Positions 11,030 through 22,169 of a stretch of 64,000 nt of DNA are shown here, in pieces (the stretch's first letter is position 1; every line of letters starts with the position of its first letter). Origin of the DNA: Euryodendron excelsum (Eukaryota; Streptophyta; Magnoliopsida; Ericales; Pentaphylacaceae); the NCBI GenBank assembly GCA_033060915.1, contig CM065399.1, positions 10,854,501-10,918,500 of the forward strand, read 5' to 3'. A model generated the notes under the pieces. The model was not told the origin of the DNA. It did not search any database and was given only the letters and a program-made list of their open reading frames with translations. The position numbers and the translations under genes are program-made.

Positions 11030-12880
11030 AAAGAGAGTTGAAATTGGAATTTGAATTGGAATTTGAAGAATAAGAAATTTGGACTTTGATTGGAAGATTT
11101 GAAAAGATTGGTTTTGAAAGACTTGGTTTTGGGAAACCTAGACTTAGGAACTTAGAAAATAAAGATTGGACTTGACTTGGAAAGATAGAACTTGGAAGAA
11201 AGATTTGGACTTATTTTGGAAAGATGAAGGTTTAGGAAACCTAGACTTAGGAAAGAAAAGAGACTTGGGAAAGATTTGACTTGGAAAGGTTTTAAGAAAA
11301 GATTTGACTCGAAGATTAAGGAAGGTTGGATTTAGGAAGGGTTCGAATTAGGAAAGATTCAAAATAGGAAAGTGTCATTTTAGGAAAGTTTCATTTTATG
11401 AAAGTTTTCGAATTAGGAAAGTTTTAAATTAAGAAAGTTTCAACTTAGGAAAGTTTTGAATTAAGAAAGTTTCATTTTAAGAAAGTTTTGAAATATGAAA
11501 GTGTTGAATTTAGAAATGTTTCGAATTTAGGAAAAGTTTAGTTTAAGAAAGGTTTAGAATTTGGAAAGTTTCAACTTAAGAAAGTTTTGAATTTGGAAAG
11601 CTTAGAATTTTAGAAAGATTTGAATTTAGAAAGCTTTAGAATTTTTGGAAGATTCAAAGTTTAAGTTTTCGAAAGATTTGAAAATCTAGATTTGGGGGTT
11701 AAAGTTTGGAAAGGATGTGGAATTAAGAAAGGTTGGAATGAGGAAAAGTTTAGACTTTGAAAGATTTGAAGTTTAGAAAAGTTTAGAACTTAGAAAATTT
11801 TAGAGTTTGAAAGTTTCGAATTTAGAAAGTTTTAAAGTTTGAATTTTAGAAAATCTTGAGATTAGAAAAGGTTTGAGTTTAGGAAAGATTTGAAAACTTA
11901 GATTTGGAAAGTCAAGATTTGGAAGGGATAGAATTAGGAAAAGGTTAAATTAGGAAAGATTGGAAAATTGAATTTTAGAGTTTTAGGAAAGATTTTTATG
12001 TTCAAGTTTTGGAAACTTAAGATTTAGGAAAGTAGAAGATTAGAAAGGAGTTGAATTTGGAAAGATTTGGACTAGGAAGAGTTAAGATTCCTATTTCCTA
12101 AAACAAGGGATTGAGTTTTGTTTTTAAAGAAGAATGTTTGATTTTGTTTTAAAAAACGGAGGATAGGATCTAGTTACCCAAACTGGAGATTGGATTTGGT
12201 TTCCTAAAGGGAAGATGGGATTTGGTTTCCTAAAGGGAAGATTGGATTTGACAAGGATTTCGAAAGGGAGATTTTAGAAACCCTAGATTTAGAAGACTAT
12301 AATTTTGACGTAAAAAAGAGGTTTTTTTGAAACTTATGATTTTGATGTAGAAAGGGAGGTTTTGGAAACCTATGATTTTGATGTAAAAGGGGAGATTTTG
12401 GAAACCTAGGTTTGGGAAAATGTTGAAAATCACGTTTTTGGAAAGAAATTTAGGGTTTCCTAATTGTGGGTTCTAGGGTTTGACTTGGACTCTAAGGAAA
12501 GAGTTTTTGGAAAGTGCGTTTTTGGAAACGAAGATTTTGGAAAGGAAATCCTAGAGAGGAGTTTTTAGAAAGAGATTTTGAAAAGAAAGTTTTGGAAATA
12601 TTTTTAGAAGGAGATTGTTGGAAAGAGTTTTTAGGAAAAAGATTTACGGAGCGTTTTTAGAAAGTGGATTTTGAGGAGAGTGTTTTGGAAATGAGTTTAA
12701 AAAGAGAAGTTTTGGAAAGGAGTTGAAAAGAGAGTTTTAGAAAAGAGATTTTTGGCAGAGAGTTTTTGAAAACAACTTTGGAAAGAAGAGTTTTAGGAAA
12801 GCATGTTAAAAAGGAGGATTTTAGAAAGAGAGACTTTTGAAAATATAGTTTTTTGGAAAGTATGAAAACGTCTCACTTTG
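11030..12880. repeat. GA-rich degenerate repeat block in LTR
   Basis: About 1.8 kb built from loosely repeated words such as GGAAAGTTTGAATTTA and TTAGGAAAG, so one strand is almost pyrimidine-poor. The same block recurs in all A-type LTRs (42150-43950, 54720-56600; complement at 16140-18180). It has no open frame of note. It is part of the LTR body, not a separate satellite. Confidence 0.75.
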
Positions 12881-13594
12881 CTAAAGTGATTCTATCCATA
12901 AGAAGGTTAGAACCACTTTAAGAAAGTGGTTTTGAAAACAACAAGATTTGAAAATATGGATCATAAAAGTTACTTTAAATGTAACACTTTCCAAAAGCAA
13001 CCCTAGCCATGGAAAGGCTAGAATCACCCTAGGATTGTGATTTTGAAAAGGAAAATTTTGACACAATTTTGAAAACAAGTTTGAAAATGATTTTGAAAAC
13101 GACTTTTGGAAGAATGCAAGAATCATGATATGCACAATGCAAATATGGGGTCGTGAACATACAAGGTTAAGGCTTCACCACATAATCAAGGGGGCCGAAC
13201 CCACGTGATCTCTGGTTAGACTAAAAGAAAGCCCCCGACACGGTGACCTTCTAATAGTCTATTCCTACACATGGACCGGGGATCCCCTTGTTTCAAGCAT
13301 GCAAAGAAAGAGGGGAAAGAGATGGGAGATTAAAATAGAGAAAATCCAAGTGGGTTAGGAGAGAGAAGAGAGAGGGGGGAAGCACAGAAATTTAAATAGG
13401 AAGCCTACCTTATATCTTCTTTATTTTGCTTAGCTTTGCGCACTTTGCTTTGATTGTCTTGCTTCAATCTTCACTTCAATCTTTAAGAATTCGTCTTCAA
13501 TCTTCAAACCTTCAGATTGCAGCCCTTCAAGTCTTTAAAGGGGGGTTGGAGGCTAGTGTATAAATGTATGAGACTGTATAGGAGTGTATAGGAG

Positions 13595-13599
13595 ACTAG
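13595..13599. repeat. target-site duplication ACTAG (partner at 19049-19053)
   Basis: ACTAG precedes TGTAAGC and follows GTGCGACA exactly, marking the solo LTR as an independent insertion. Confidence 0.92.
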
Positions 13600-13829
13600 T
13601 GTAAGCACCCCATTTTTGACCGCTCGGCAGTCTACACTCCGTCCAGACTTGTTTTCAAGTCATTATGGACATATTCCAATCGAAACCAATCCTCTAGTCC
13701 AAATTCCGTCTCTCCATCGCTTCGTGGGCCTGTCAGGCCTAAATAGAGGCAAAATGACCAAAATGCCCTTAGGGGCATTGTCCTTTCTTATTCCAATTCC
13801 AATCCCTCTCTCGAGACAGTTTATTCCTC

Positions 13830-14440
13830 GAGACGGTCTGAGTAGCAAAACTACTCACAAAATCGTCAGAGTGCGGAAACACTCACAAAACCGTCAGAGT
13901 GGCGAAAACACTCACAAAGCCGTTAGAGTGGCGGAAACACTCACACCGTTAGAGTGGCGGAAACACTCAAAACCCAGGCACGTCTCTTCAGAGTCGGTAA
14001 GACCCCTTTCCAATCCCTCTCTCGAGACAGTTTATTCCTCGAGACGGTTCCAATCCAGGCACGTCTCTTCGGAGACGGTAAGACCCCTTTCTAATCCCTC
14101 TCTCGAGACAGTTTATTCCTCGAGACGGTTAGAGTAGCGGAAATACTCACAGAACCGTTAGAGTAGCGAAAATACTCACAAAACCGTTAGAGTAGCGGAA
14201 ATACTCACTCAACCGTTAGAGTAGCGGAAATACTCACAGAACCATTAGAGTAGCGGAAATACTCACAAATCATCAATCCCGTCCGAGTAGCGGAAATACT
14301 CCCAAATCATAAACCCCGTCCGAGTAGCGGAAATCCTCACACCGTTAGAGTAGCGGAAATACTCTCAAATCGTCAACCTCGTCCAAGTAGCGAAAATACT
14401 CAACCCCGTCCGAGTGGCGGAAACACTCAAAACCTAGGTC
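13830..14440. repeat. short tandem repeats (about 28 bp, plus longer units) in solo LTR
   Basis: Units of the type CGTTAGAGTAGCGGAAATACTC repeat more than ten times with variants. They are mixed with two or three longer units containing the inverted arms TCTCGAGA and CTCGAGAC (13813, 14018, 14098). The same repeats occur in other A-type LTRs at different copy number. Confidence 0.85.
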
Positions 14441-14514
14441 AATACCCATGTTTGTTAGCTCACTTCGGTGAAAAATGACCAGACTACCCTTAGGACCTTT
14501 TTCGAGACTTTTCG

Positions 14515-15060
14515 GTCAAGATAACCATTTTGCCCCTAGGCATCCGGATGCCCCGGAAACCACACCGGCTCTGGGTATCAAACCGGTAATGTCCCGAGAA
14601 TACTTTTTATAGTGTTCTCGACCTTCCTTTACCTTTCCGGACCATTCCGAGTCAGTTCTGACAAACCCGGTACAAAATGACCGTTTTGCCCCTGGAGGGC
14701 CGGTCTCCTTCTTCCACCATACTGGCTTTGAGTATCAAATCGGTAATGACCCGAGAATACTTTTTATAGTATTCTCAACCTTCCTTTACCTTTCCGGATC
14801 ATTCCGAGTCAGTTCTGGCCAACCCGGTAAAAATGACCGTTTTGCCCCTAGAGGGCCGGTCTCCTTCTTCAACCACACTGGCTTTGGGTATCAAACCGGT
14901 AATGTCCCGAGAACACTTTTTATAGTATTCTCAACCTTCCTTTACCTTTCTGAATCATTCTGAGTCAGTTCCGGCAAACCCGGTACAAAATGACCATTTT
15001 GCCCCTGGTGGGCCGGTTTCCTTTTCCGACCACGCCGGCTCTGGCTATCAAACCGGCAAC
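14515..15060. repeat. about 157-bp tandem repeat, roughly three copies, in solo LTR
   Basis: Each unit has a GACCGTTTTGCCCCTGG-type start, a CCGGTCTCCTTCTTC phrase, GGTATCAAACCGGTAATG and CCTTTACCTTTCCGG. About three copies are present here and in 31945-32400, but only about one in 45300-45520 and 57960-58130. Confidence 0.8.
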
Positions 15061-15415
15061 CTTTGGGAACGTTCTAAATAATGTTTCCAGAACCCAAGTC
15101 TTCTTCCGGGACAGTTTGAGTCTGTCCCGGCAGTTTTCCGGTCCGGTTGACCGTTTTGCCCCTAAAGGCTTGGTCAACCTTTCCGACACATCTTATCCTC
15201 ACTTTTCAAGTCAAATACCTCCAGGACACTATTTTAAGTGTTCCTGCTCCTTTCCGGCCTTCCGGGTCACTCCTGGCTCCTTCAAATCATTCCCGAACTT
15301 TCCGGAGTCACTCCTAGTGAAGCCAGACTAAAGTTTACATGGTAGTCACTAGTACAGGCGCCCAAATCTAGTCAAAGATACGTTGCTTGCCGACCTTAAT
15401 TGTTTCCTAAATGGC

Positions 15416-15522
15416 CGGCGCCACTAGTAGTGGCGCCAAGCCAAAAAATGGCCTGGCGCCAGTGTATAATTTGGCCTAGCGCCACTGCAACAGGCGCCAG
15501 GTTTGTCTTCCCTCTATAAATA
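15416..15522 (+). promoter_or_regulatory. GGCGCC palindrome module and TATA box of solo LTR
   Basis: Near-perfect inverted repeats made of GGCGCCACTA and TAGTGGCGCC occur three times between 15416 and 15500. TATAAATA follows at 15515-15522 in the phrase CTCTATAAATACAGAG. The spacing of about 15-100 bp upstream of TATA is kept in all A-type LTRs: 19215-19275, 31480-31545, 44860-44960 and 57490-57595, read on the minus strand. It is probably the core promoter and upstream element of the LTR. Confidence 0.75.
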
Positions 15523-16139
15523 CAGAGCCTCGTTCAATGTAAAAAGGGTCTGCAAACTTAACTTAAGAATCTCATATTTCGATATACAGAGCTCGAGCAC
15601 CTCCAAAACCCTAGCCTCCCTAGGTTTTCCCAAACCTTAGCCACTATACACAAACCCTAGCCTCCTATACACTCATACACTCTCCTATACACTCATACAC
15701 TCCCCCATCCACTCATACACTAGCATTCAACCACTCTCTGAAGATTTGAAGAGCAGCCATCCAAAGCTTGAAGACAATCCTTGAAGACTGAAGGTGAAGA
15801 TCAAGACCGAAGACCGAAGACCGAAGACTGCACGGCGCGCAAAATAAACAAGATACAAGGTAGGCTTCCTCTTTAATTTTCTGCACTTCCCCCCTCTCTC
15901 TTCTCTCTCCAACCCACTTGAGTTTTCTCTATTTTAATCCCCCATCTCTTTCCCGCCCTTTCTTTGCATGCTTGAAACAAGAGGATTCCCGGTCCATGTG
16001 TAGGATTGGACTATTGGAGAGTCACCGTGTCAGGGGCTTTCTTCTAGTCTAACCAAAGACCACGTGGGTCCGGCTCCCTTGATTATGTGGTGAAGCCTTA
16101 ACCTTGTATGTTCACGACCCCAAATTGCATTGTGCATAT

Positions 16140-18180
16140 CATAGTCTTGCATCTTCCAAAAACCATTTTCAAAGTTGTTTTTCAAAATGTTTTCAAACTT
16201 GTTTTCAAAATTGCATCAAAATCTCTTTTTTCAAAAACTTATTTTCAAAACCACAATTCTAGGGTGATTCTAGCCTTTCCATGGCTAGGGTTGCTTTAGG
16301 AAAGTGTTATATTAAAAGTGACAATTTGGTCTATATTTTCAAACTTTGTTTTCAAAACCGCTTTCCTAAAGTGGTTCTAGCCTTCTTATGGTTAGAATTG
16401 CTTTAGGAAAGTGAGATGTTTTTATCTCTTCTAAAAAGCTCTCTTTTCAAAAATCTCTTCCTAAAAATCTCTTTTTCAACATACTTTCCTAAAGCTCTTC
16501 TTTCCAAAATTGTTTTCAAAAACTCCCTTCCAAAATCTATTTTTTAAAACTCTTTTTTTTCAACTCCTTTCCAAACTCCTTTCCCCAAAATCCACTCTCT
16601 AAAAAAGCTCCCTAAAAATCTTTCCAAAAACTCTCTTTTCCAAAATCTTCCTTCTAGAAATTCCCCCCTAGGATCTTCCTTCCAAAATCTACGTTTCTAA
16701 AAACACACTTTCTAAAAATCCCTTTTCTTTAGAGCCCAAGTCAAGCCGTAGAGCTAACCATTAGGAAACCCTCATTTTCTTTCCAAAAACGTGATTTTCA
16801 AACTTTGCCCCAAACCTAGGTTTCCAAAACCTCTAGTTTTCACATCCAAATTATTCATGTTTCCAAAACCTCTTTTCTACATCAAAACCACAATTTTTCA
16901 AAACTAGGGTTTCTAGAATCTCCCTTTCCAAATCCTTGTCAAATCCTATCTTCCCTTTAGGAAACCGAATCAAATCTCCCCGTTTAGGAAACTAGATCCC
17001 GTCCTCCGTTTTTGGAAACAAAATCAAATATTTTCTTTTAGAAACTAAATACAATCCCTTCCTAATCCAAACCTTTCTTAATTCAATTCCTTCCTAAACC
17101 ATAAGTTTCCTAAACTTAAACTTTAAATCTTTCTTTGAATTTCAAAATCCAAATCTTTCCTAATTCAACTCCTTCCTAGTCTTTCACTTTCCTAAATCTT
17201 AAGTTTCCAAAACTTGAACATAAAAATCTTTCCTAAATTTTAAAACTCAACTTTCAAATCTTTCATAATTCAACCCTTTCCTAATTCAACCCCTTTTCCA
17301 AATCTAAACTTTCTAAATTCAAGCTTTTAAACCTTTCCTAAATTCCAACCTTTCTTAATTTTCAAGATTTTCTAAAACTCTAAAATTTTCTAAAATCTTA
17401 AATCTTTCTAAACTCTAAAACTTTCTAAATCCTAAACTTTCCAAATTTCAAATCTTTCTAAAATTCTAATCTTTCCAAATTCAAAACTTTCCAAATTTGA
17501 AACCTTCTTAAGTTAAATATTTCTAAACCTAAAAACTTTCTAAATTCTAAACTCTCTTAAACTTCAAATCTTTCCAAATCTAAGACTTTTCTAAAATCAA
17601 AACTTTCTTAATTTTGGACTTTCTTAAGTTGGAACTTTCCTAATTCAAACATTTCCTAAACTGAAAACTTTCCTTTTTCAAACCTTTCCCAAAACGAAGC
17701 TTCCTTGTTTTCAAAGCTTTCCAAATTCAAAACTTCCCTTTTTCAAAACATTTCTAAAATTCAAAACTTTCCTATTTTCAAAACTTCCCTATTTCAAAAA
17801 GTTTCCTAATTTCAAAAACTTTCCTAATTCAGAACTTTCTTAATTCAAAACTTTCCTAAAGTTGAAACATTCCAAATTCAAAGCTTTCCTAAATGAAACT
17901 TTTCTAATTCGAAACTTTCCTAAATCGAACATTTCCTAATTCAAACATTTCCTAAATCCAACCTTTCCTAATCTCCTAAACCTTCCAAGTCAAGTCAAAT
18001 CTTTCCTAAGTCTCTTCTCTTTCCTAAGTCTAGGTTTCCTAAACCTTCATCTTTCTAAAACAAGTCCAAATCAATCTTTTCAAATCAAAGTCCAATCTTC
18101 TTTTCAATTTCAATTTCTAATCTCTTCTTCTAATCTCAAATCAAATCCAATATCAAATTCAATTTCCTTCTTGAATCCAA
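16140..18180. repeat. CT-rich degenerate repeat block (complement of the GA-rich LTR body)
   Basis: Words such as TTTCCTAATTCAAAACTTTCC recur throughout. It is the same LTR body as at 11030-12880, seen on the opposite strand because this LTR is inverted. Confidence 0.75.
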
Positions 18181-20842
18181 CCTTCTATTTTCAATCGGAC
18201 TCCGGTCCGAACTACGACTGACCTGATTCCCCCAAAGGGATACGTAGGCAACCTCCATAGGTGCGGTCATAATACTTTTCAAACTTTCAATTCCACCCTC
18301 ATGGGTGTGGTTTCCAAATTCTTTCCACATTTCAAATTCTAATCAATTTTCAAATTCCAATTTCAAAATTTCTATTTTCAAACTTCTATTTTCAAACTTC
18401 TATTTTCAATTTTCAAACTTTCCAATTTCAATTCTATTTCTTCAAATCTATTTTCAAATCAAAGCAATCTCTTTTCAAATCTATTTTTCAATTCTTTTCT
18501 ATTGCTTGCATATCATGCATCATATTAGTTTTCAAACATTGTTTTTCTAAAGTGAATAGGGTTGAACTATAGTTAGTCGAAGACTCTCATAGGTAAATCT
18601 AGGGTAGATTGACGTGTAGGTACCGAAAGGGCGGGGTAGGGTGATAGCTTAGTGCGTCTTCCCTACACGTAACCAACCTCCGAACTTAGGATCATTGTTT
18701 TCAAAGACCAAAAGGAGTTATTTTTCAAAAAGGGGCTAAATGTTTTCCAAAGGTTGCCAAACAACCCGTTTTCCTAAAAAACCCTCTCTTGAGGATGTTT
18801 TCCAAAATCATTTTTCGAAAACCCTAGGTGTAGTCTTCGGATTATTCTTAGTTTTTAGGTGACCTAACTCACCTTAATCAAGTTAGGTGGCGACTCGAAT
18901 CTTTTTCAAAAACCCTTTATTCAAACCTAATTTTCAATTCAAACCTAGTCGCACTCATTTTTTTAAGAGGGTGAGTTCTAACGAGAGAGTACAACATTTT
19001 TTTCGCTTGGGTGAGTATTCCTCGAGTGCGAAAAATCTGGGTGCGACAACTAGGGTTTGGTGTATGATGGCTAGGGTTTGGAAAACCTAGAGAAACTTGG
19101 GTTTTGGGAGTGTACGAGCTCTGTATATCGAGAATTAGGGTTTTTAGATTGAGTTTGCGGACCTCCTTCACGCTGGAAGAGGCTATGTATTTGTAGAGAT
19201 AGGATAAACCTGACGCTTATTGCAGTGGTGCCAGGGCAAAATTCCTTTTGGCGCCACTACGAGTGGCGCCACCCAGTTAGGAAAGTTTTAAGGTCGACAA
19301 GCAACGTATCTTGGGAAGATTTGGGCGCCTGTATTAGTGACTATCATGTAATTTTTAGCCTAGCTTCACTAGAAGTGACTTCGGGAAGTCCGGGAAGGAT
19401 TTAAGTGAACTGGATTGGCCCCGAAGAGCTGAAAAAGGGTAGGAACACTTAGAACAGTGTCCCGAAGGTATTTGACTTGAAAAATGAGGATTGGATGTGT
19501 CGAAAGGATTGACCAGGCCATTAGAAGCAAAACGGTCAGTCGAACCGAGAAGCTGTTGGGATGGACCCAAAATGTCCCGAAAAAAGACTCGAGATTTGGA
19601 AGCATTATTCAAAATGTTCCCAAAGGCTTGCCGATTTGATATCCAAAGCCAGTGTGGTTGGAAAAGGTGATTGGCCCTTCAGGGGTAAAACGGTCATTTT
19701 GCATCGGGTTTGTCGAAACTGACTTGGAATGATCTGGAAAGGTAAAGAAAAGTTGAGAATACTGTTAGAAGAATTCTCGGGAGGCTACCGGTTTGATACC
19801 CAGGGCCGGTGTGGTTCCCGGGGCATTCGAATGCTTAGGGGTAAAATGGTCATCTTGACCGAAAAGTCCCGAAATTGGCTCGAAACTGATTAGAAGGCAC
19901 CTAATCATGCCGGATTGCCTTTAAGACAATCTTGGAAGGTTGGACTTACCGTTCTGAGGATTCAAATGTGTTCTCGAGAAACGTGTCGAAAATAGCCCTA
20001 GGGGCAGTTTGGTCATTTTTCACCGAAGTGGGCTAGCAGGCACTGGTGTTGACCTAAGTTTTGAGTGTTTCCGCCACTTTGACGATGGTCGTGTGATACA
20101 GGGGTTTGTTGGCAATTCCCTATATCGACCTGTTTGCGAGTATTTCCACTACTCTGACTGTTGCAATGTTTGCGAGTATCTCCGCTACTCTGACGATTCG
20201 CGATCATTCCTGAGACTGCCTGATCTCGGGAAGCTGCTAAAGAAACTTAGCGCCTGAGAATCAAATTTCTCGAAAGGCGTGCCTAAATGGACATTTTTGC
20301 ATTGGCGGGCTAGCAGGTGCCAAAGGTGGACCGTTCTACCATCTAGGGGACTTGGGGTCTCGTCTCGGTCGACAAGTTTAAAGGGACTTACCGTTTCGAA
20401 GAGATTTTCTTCGAAAAATGTGCCGGACTGTCCCCAGAGAGGGATTGGAATTGGAATTGGACTTGGAAATGGGACTTACCGTCTTTGAAAAGATGTGCCT
20501 AATTTGGAATTGGAAAGGGGACTTATCGTCTTCAGAAAGACGTGCATGATTTGGAGTTGAAAAGGGGACTTACCGTCTTCGGAAGGATGCGCCTAATTTG
20601 GAATTGGAAAGGGGACTTACCGTCTTCGAAAAGACCCACCTAATTTGGAATTAGAAAGGGCGACGCTCCTAGGGTCATTTTGGTCATTTTGCCTCCATTT
20701 GGGCCCGGTGGGGCCCGCAAAGCGATGAATTGATAGGATTAGACTTAAAAAGTTAATTTGGATTAAAATATGCCCACAATGACTTGAACACAAGTCTAGA
20801 CGGAGTGGAGACCGCCGAGCAATAAAAAATGGGGTGCTTATA

Positions 20843-20857
20843 GCTGCCCCTCTTTTT
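20843..20857 (-). promoter_or_regulatory. polypurine tract of element A
   Basis: On the minus strand AAAAAGAGGGGCAGC lies directly before the 3' LTR start. It fits a plus-strand primer site and confirms the minus orientation of the element. Confidence 0.7.
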
Positions 20858-21030
20858 CTGTCTTTGCTTGTCGAAGACAGAAAACAATAAAGTAAGAGCC
20901 CTATGTTGACCGTGAGGCGGTCGGAGGGACGGATTAGGAAAACAGGGATTTGGAAATGAATATTGGGCCCAAAAGGTCTTCGAAAATGAGTTTTGGCGGG
21001 AAAAAGGGCAAAGCTGCCCAGAGTTGGAAA

Positions 21031-21084
21031 CTAGCGCCACTCCTTTGGCAGATGATGCTTGGCGCCTCTGCTAGTGGCGCTAGG
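21031..21084 (+). promoter_or_regulatory. GGCGCC palindrome module inside element A, upstream of antisense ORF
   Basis: AGCGCCACTCC, TTGGCGCCTC and CTAGTGGCGCTAGG occur within 54 bp, the same words as in the LTR promoter module, but here in internal sequence about 200 bp inside the LTR edge. It lies upstream, on the plus strand, of the putative spliced antisense ORF. Promoter function is inferred. Confidence 0.5.
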
Positions 21085-21285
21085 CTTGGAGTTAAAACCA
21101 GAAAAATTCTGGTTCGAACATTTGCGGTATTTGAAGAGTTTTTTGCAAATCTGAGAGACATTACGAGGAAACCGACTTGGACATTGAAGGAGTATTTCTT
21201 GGAGACCACAGGTGATTGCCGGAAGGAGACCACGTCACCGGAAAAGTCGTCGGAAGAGAAGATTTTGCCGGAGAACTCCAAAAAA

Positions 21286-22169
21286 GTGAGTTTTTCAAAT
21301 TTTTGTTGATTTTGATGTGTAGAATTTCGTTTGAATTGTGTGAATAGTGAAAATTGATGTTTTTGTATGTTATGAACGCTGTGGTGAAGTTATTTTTGCA
21401 TTTTGGTACTTGTTTGATTGAATTTGAGTATTTTACGTGATTACGTGAAGAGGGTTTTCAGCAAAAATTGGGAGTTTGTTCCTACTGACTTGGGCATTGG
21501 GTTTTCTGGCTAGATTTTTGTGGAATGTGCCTTAGAAAAATGTGTTTAACAACCGTGTGAAGTTTCGTGATTTTTTGAAAACTTGGTGAATTTTTGATTT
21601 TTAAAAAATAGAAAAATATTTAGAAAATTAAGAAAACTTGAGAGATTGATGAAATTTTTAAAGTTTGAAACTTGGAAAAACATTGGAATATTTTAGAAAA
21701 CATTTGAGATGATTTTGAGAAATTTTAGGACAACTTGGAAAACCATTGATTTATTTGAAAAATAAAACATATGTTTTGAAAATTTTGAAAAATTGAAGAG
21801 TGCGCGCCAGTGCTGATGTTATGTGATTGTAACTTTGTGAAGTGCACGTTTTATGTTTTGTGTTGATGTCGTGGGTGTTGTAGGGGTCATTGTTAAACAA
21901 AACTCTGTCGAAATTTTTAAAAATTTGAGAAAGAGTTAGAAAAGGTTTTAGAAATAAAATCTTTTTGAAGGAAAAAGATAGAAAACCCTTGAGATATGAT
22001 TTGAAGTTGGAAAATCAAAGTGTATAGAAATTTCATTTTTTGACTTATCATTTGAAATCTTTTTTTTTATTATTTGTTTTCCTTGTTTTAGCTGTTTATT
22101 TTATTTTACTATTATTTTAAACTGCATGCACGGTATATTAATACCTCTTACCTTGGCTTACCTCTTCAG
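21286..22169 (+). other. putative intron in the leader of the element A antisense ORF
   Basis: The donor GTGAGT at 21286-21291 and the acceptor TTACCTCTTCAG at 22158-22169 bound 884 bp that is clearly more AT-rich than its flanks and has no coding character. The start codon comes one base after the acceptor. No transcript evidence is available; an unspliced reading gives no long frame. Confidence 0.55.

Larger units (their letters stand above)
13600..19048 (+). repeat. solo A-type LTR inserted in element A's 3' LTR, opposite orientation
   Basis: Starts TGTAAGCACCCC at 13600 and ends GGGTGCGACA at 19048; 5449 bp. It is flanked by ACTAG on both sides (13595-13599 and 19049-19053) and interrupts the surrounding LTR cleanly. 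No primer-binding site, pol or second LTR lies inside, so it is a solo LTR left by recombination between the two LTRs of a full element. In this sense-strand view the order is tandem repeats (13830-15060), GGCGCC module and TATA box (15416-15522), then a CT-rich body. Confidence 0.93.
10180..20842 (-). repeat. element A 3' LTR (interrupted by a solo LTR)
   Basis: Two pieces, 10180-13599 and 19054-20842, give an LTR of about 5.2 kb after the 5449-bp insertion and one target duplication are taken out. In plus coordinates it begins TGTTGCGCCCAG and ends GGGGTGCTTATA (the terminal CA decayed to TA). The TATA box on the minus strand is weak (TACAAATA, 19188-19195). It holds a GA-rich simple-sequence stretch, the GGCGCC palindrome module (19215-19275) and clusters of short tandem repeats. 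No gene is encoded. Confidence 0.88.

Noticed and set aside
13616..14137. Plus-strand open frame of about 170 codons
   Set aside because: It is made of LTR tandem repeats (repeated SLETVYSSRR-like words) and has no counterpart as a protein; the repeat period keeps the frame open.
13600..19048. A complete small element rather than a solo LTR
   Set aside because: Its whole length is accounted for by LTR sequence matching the other A-type LTRs; no internal primer site, polypurine tract or coding domain.
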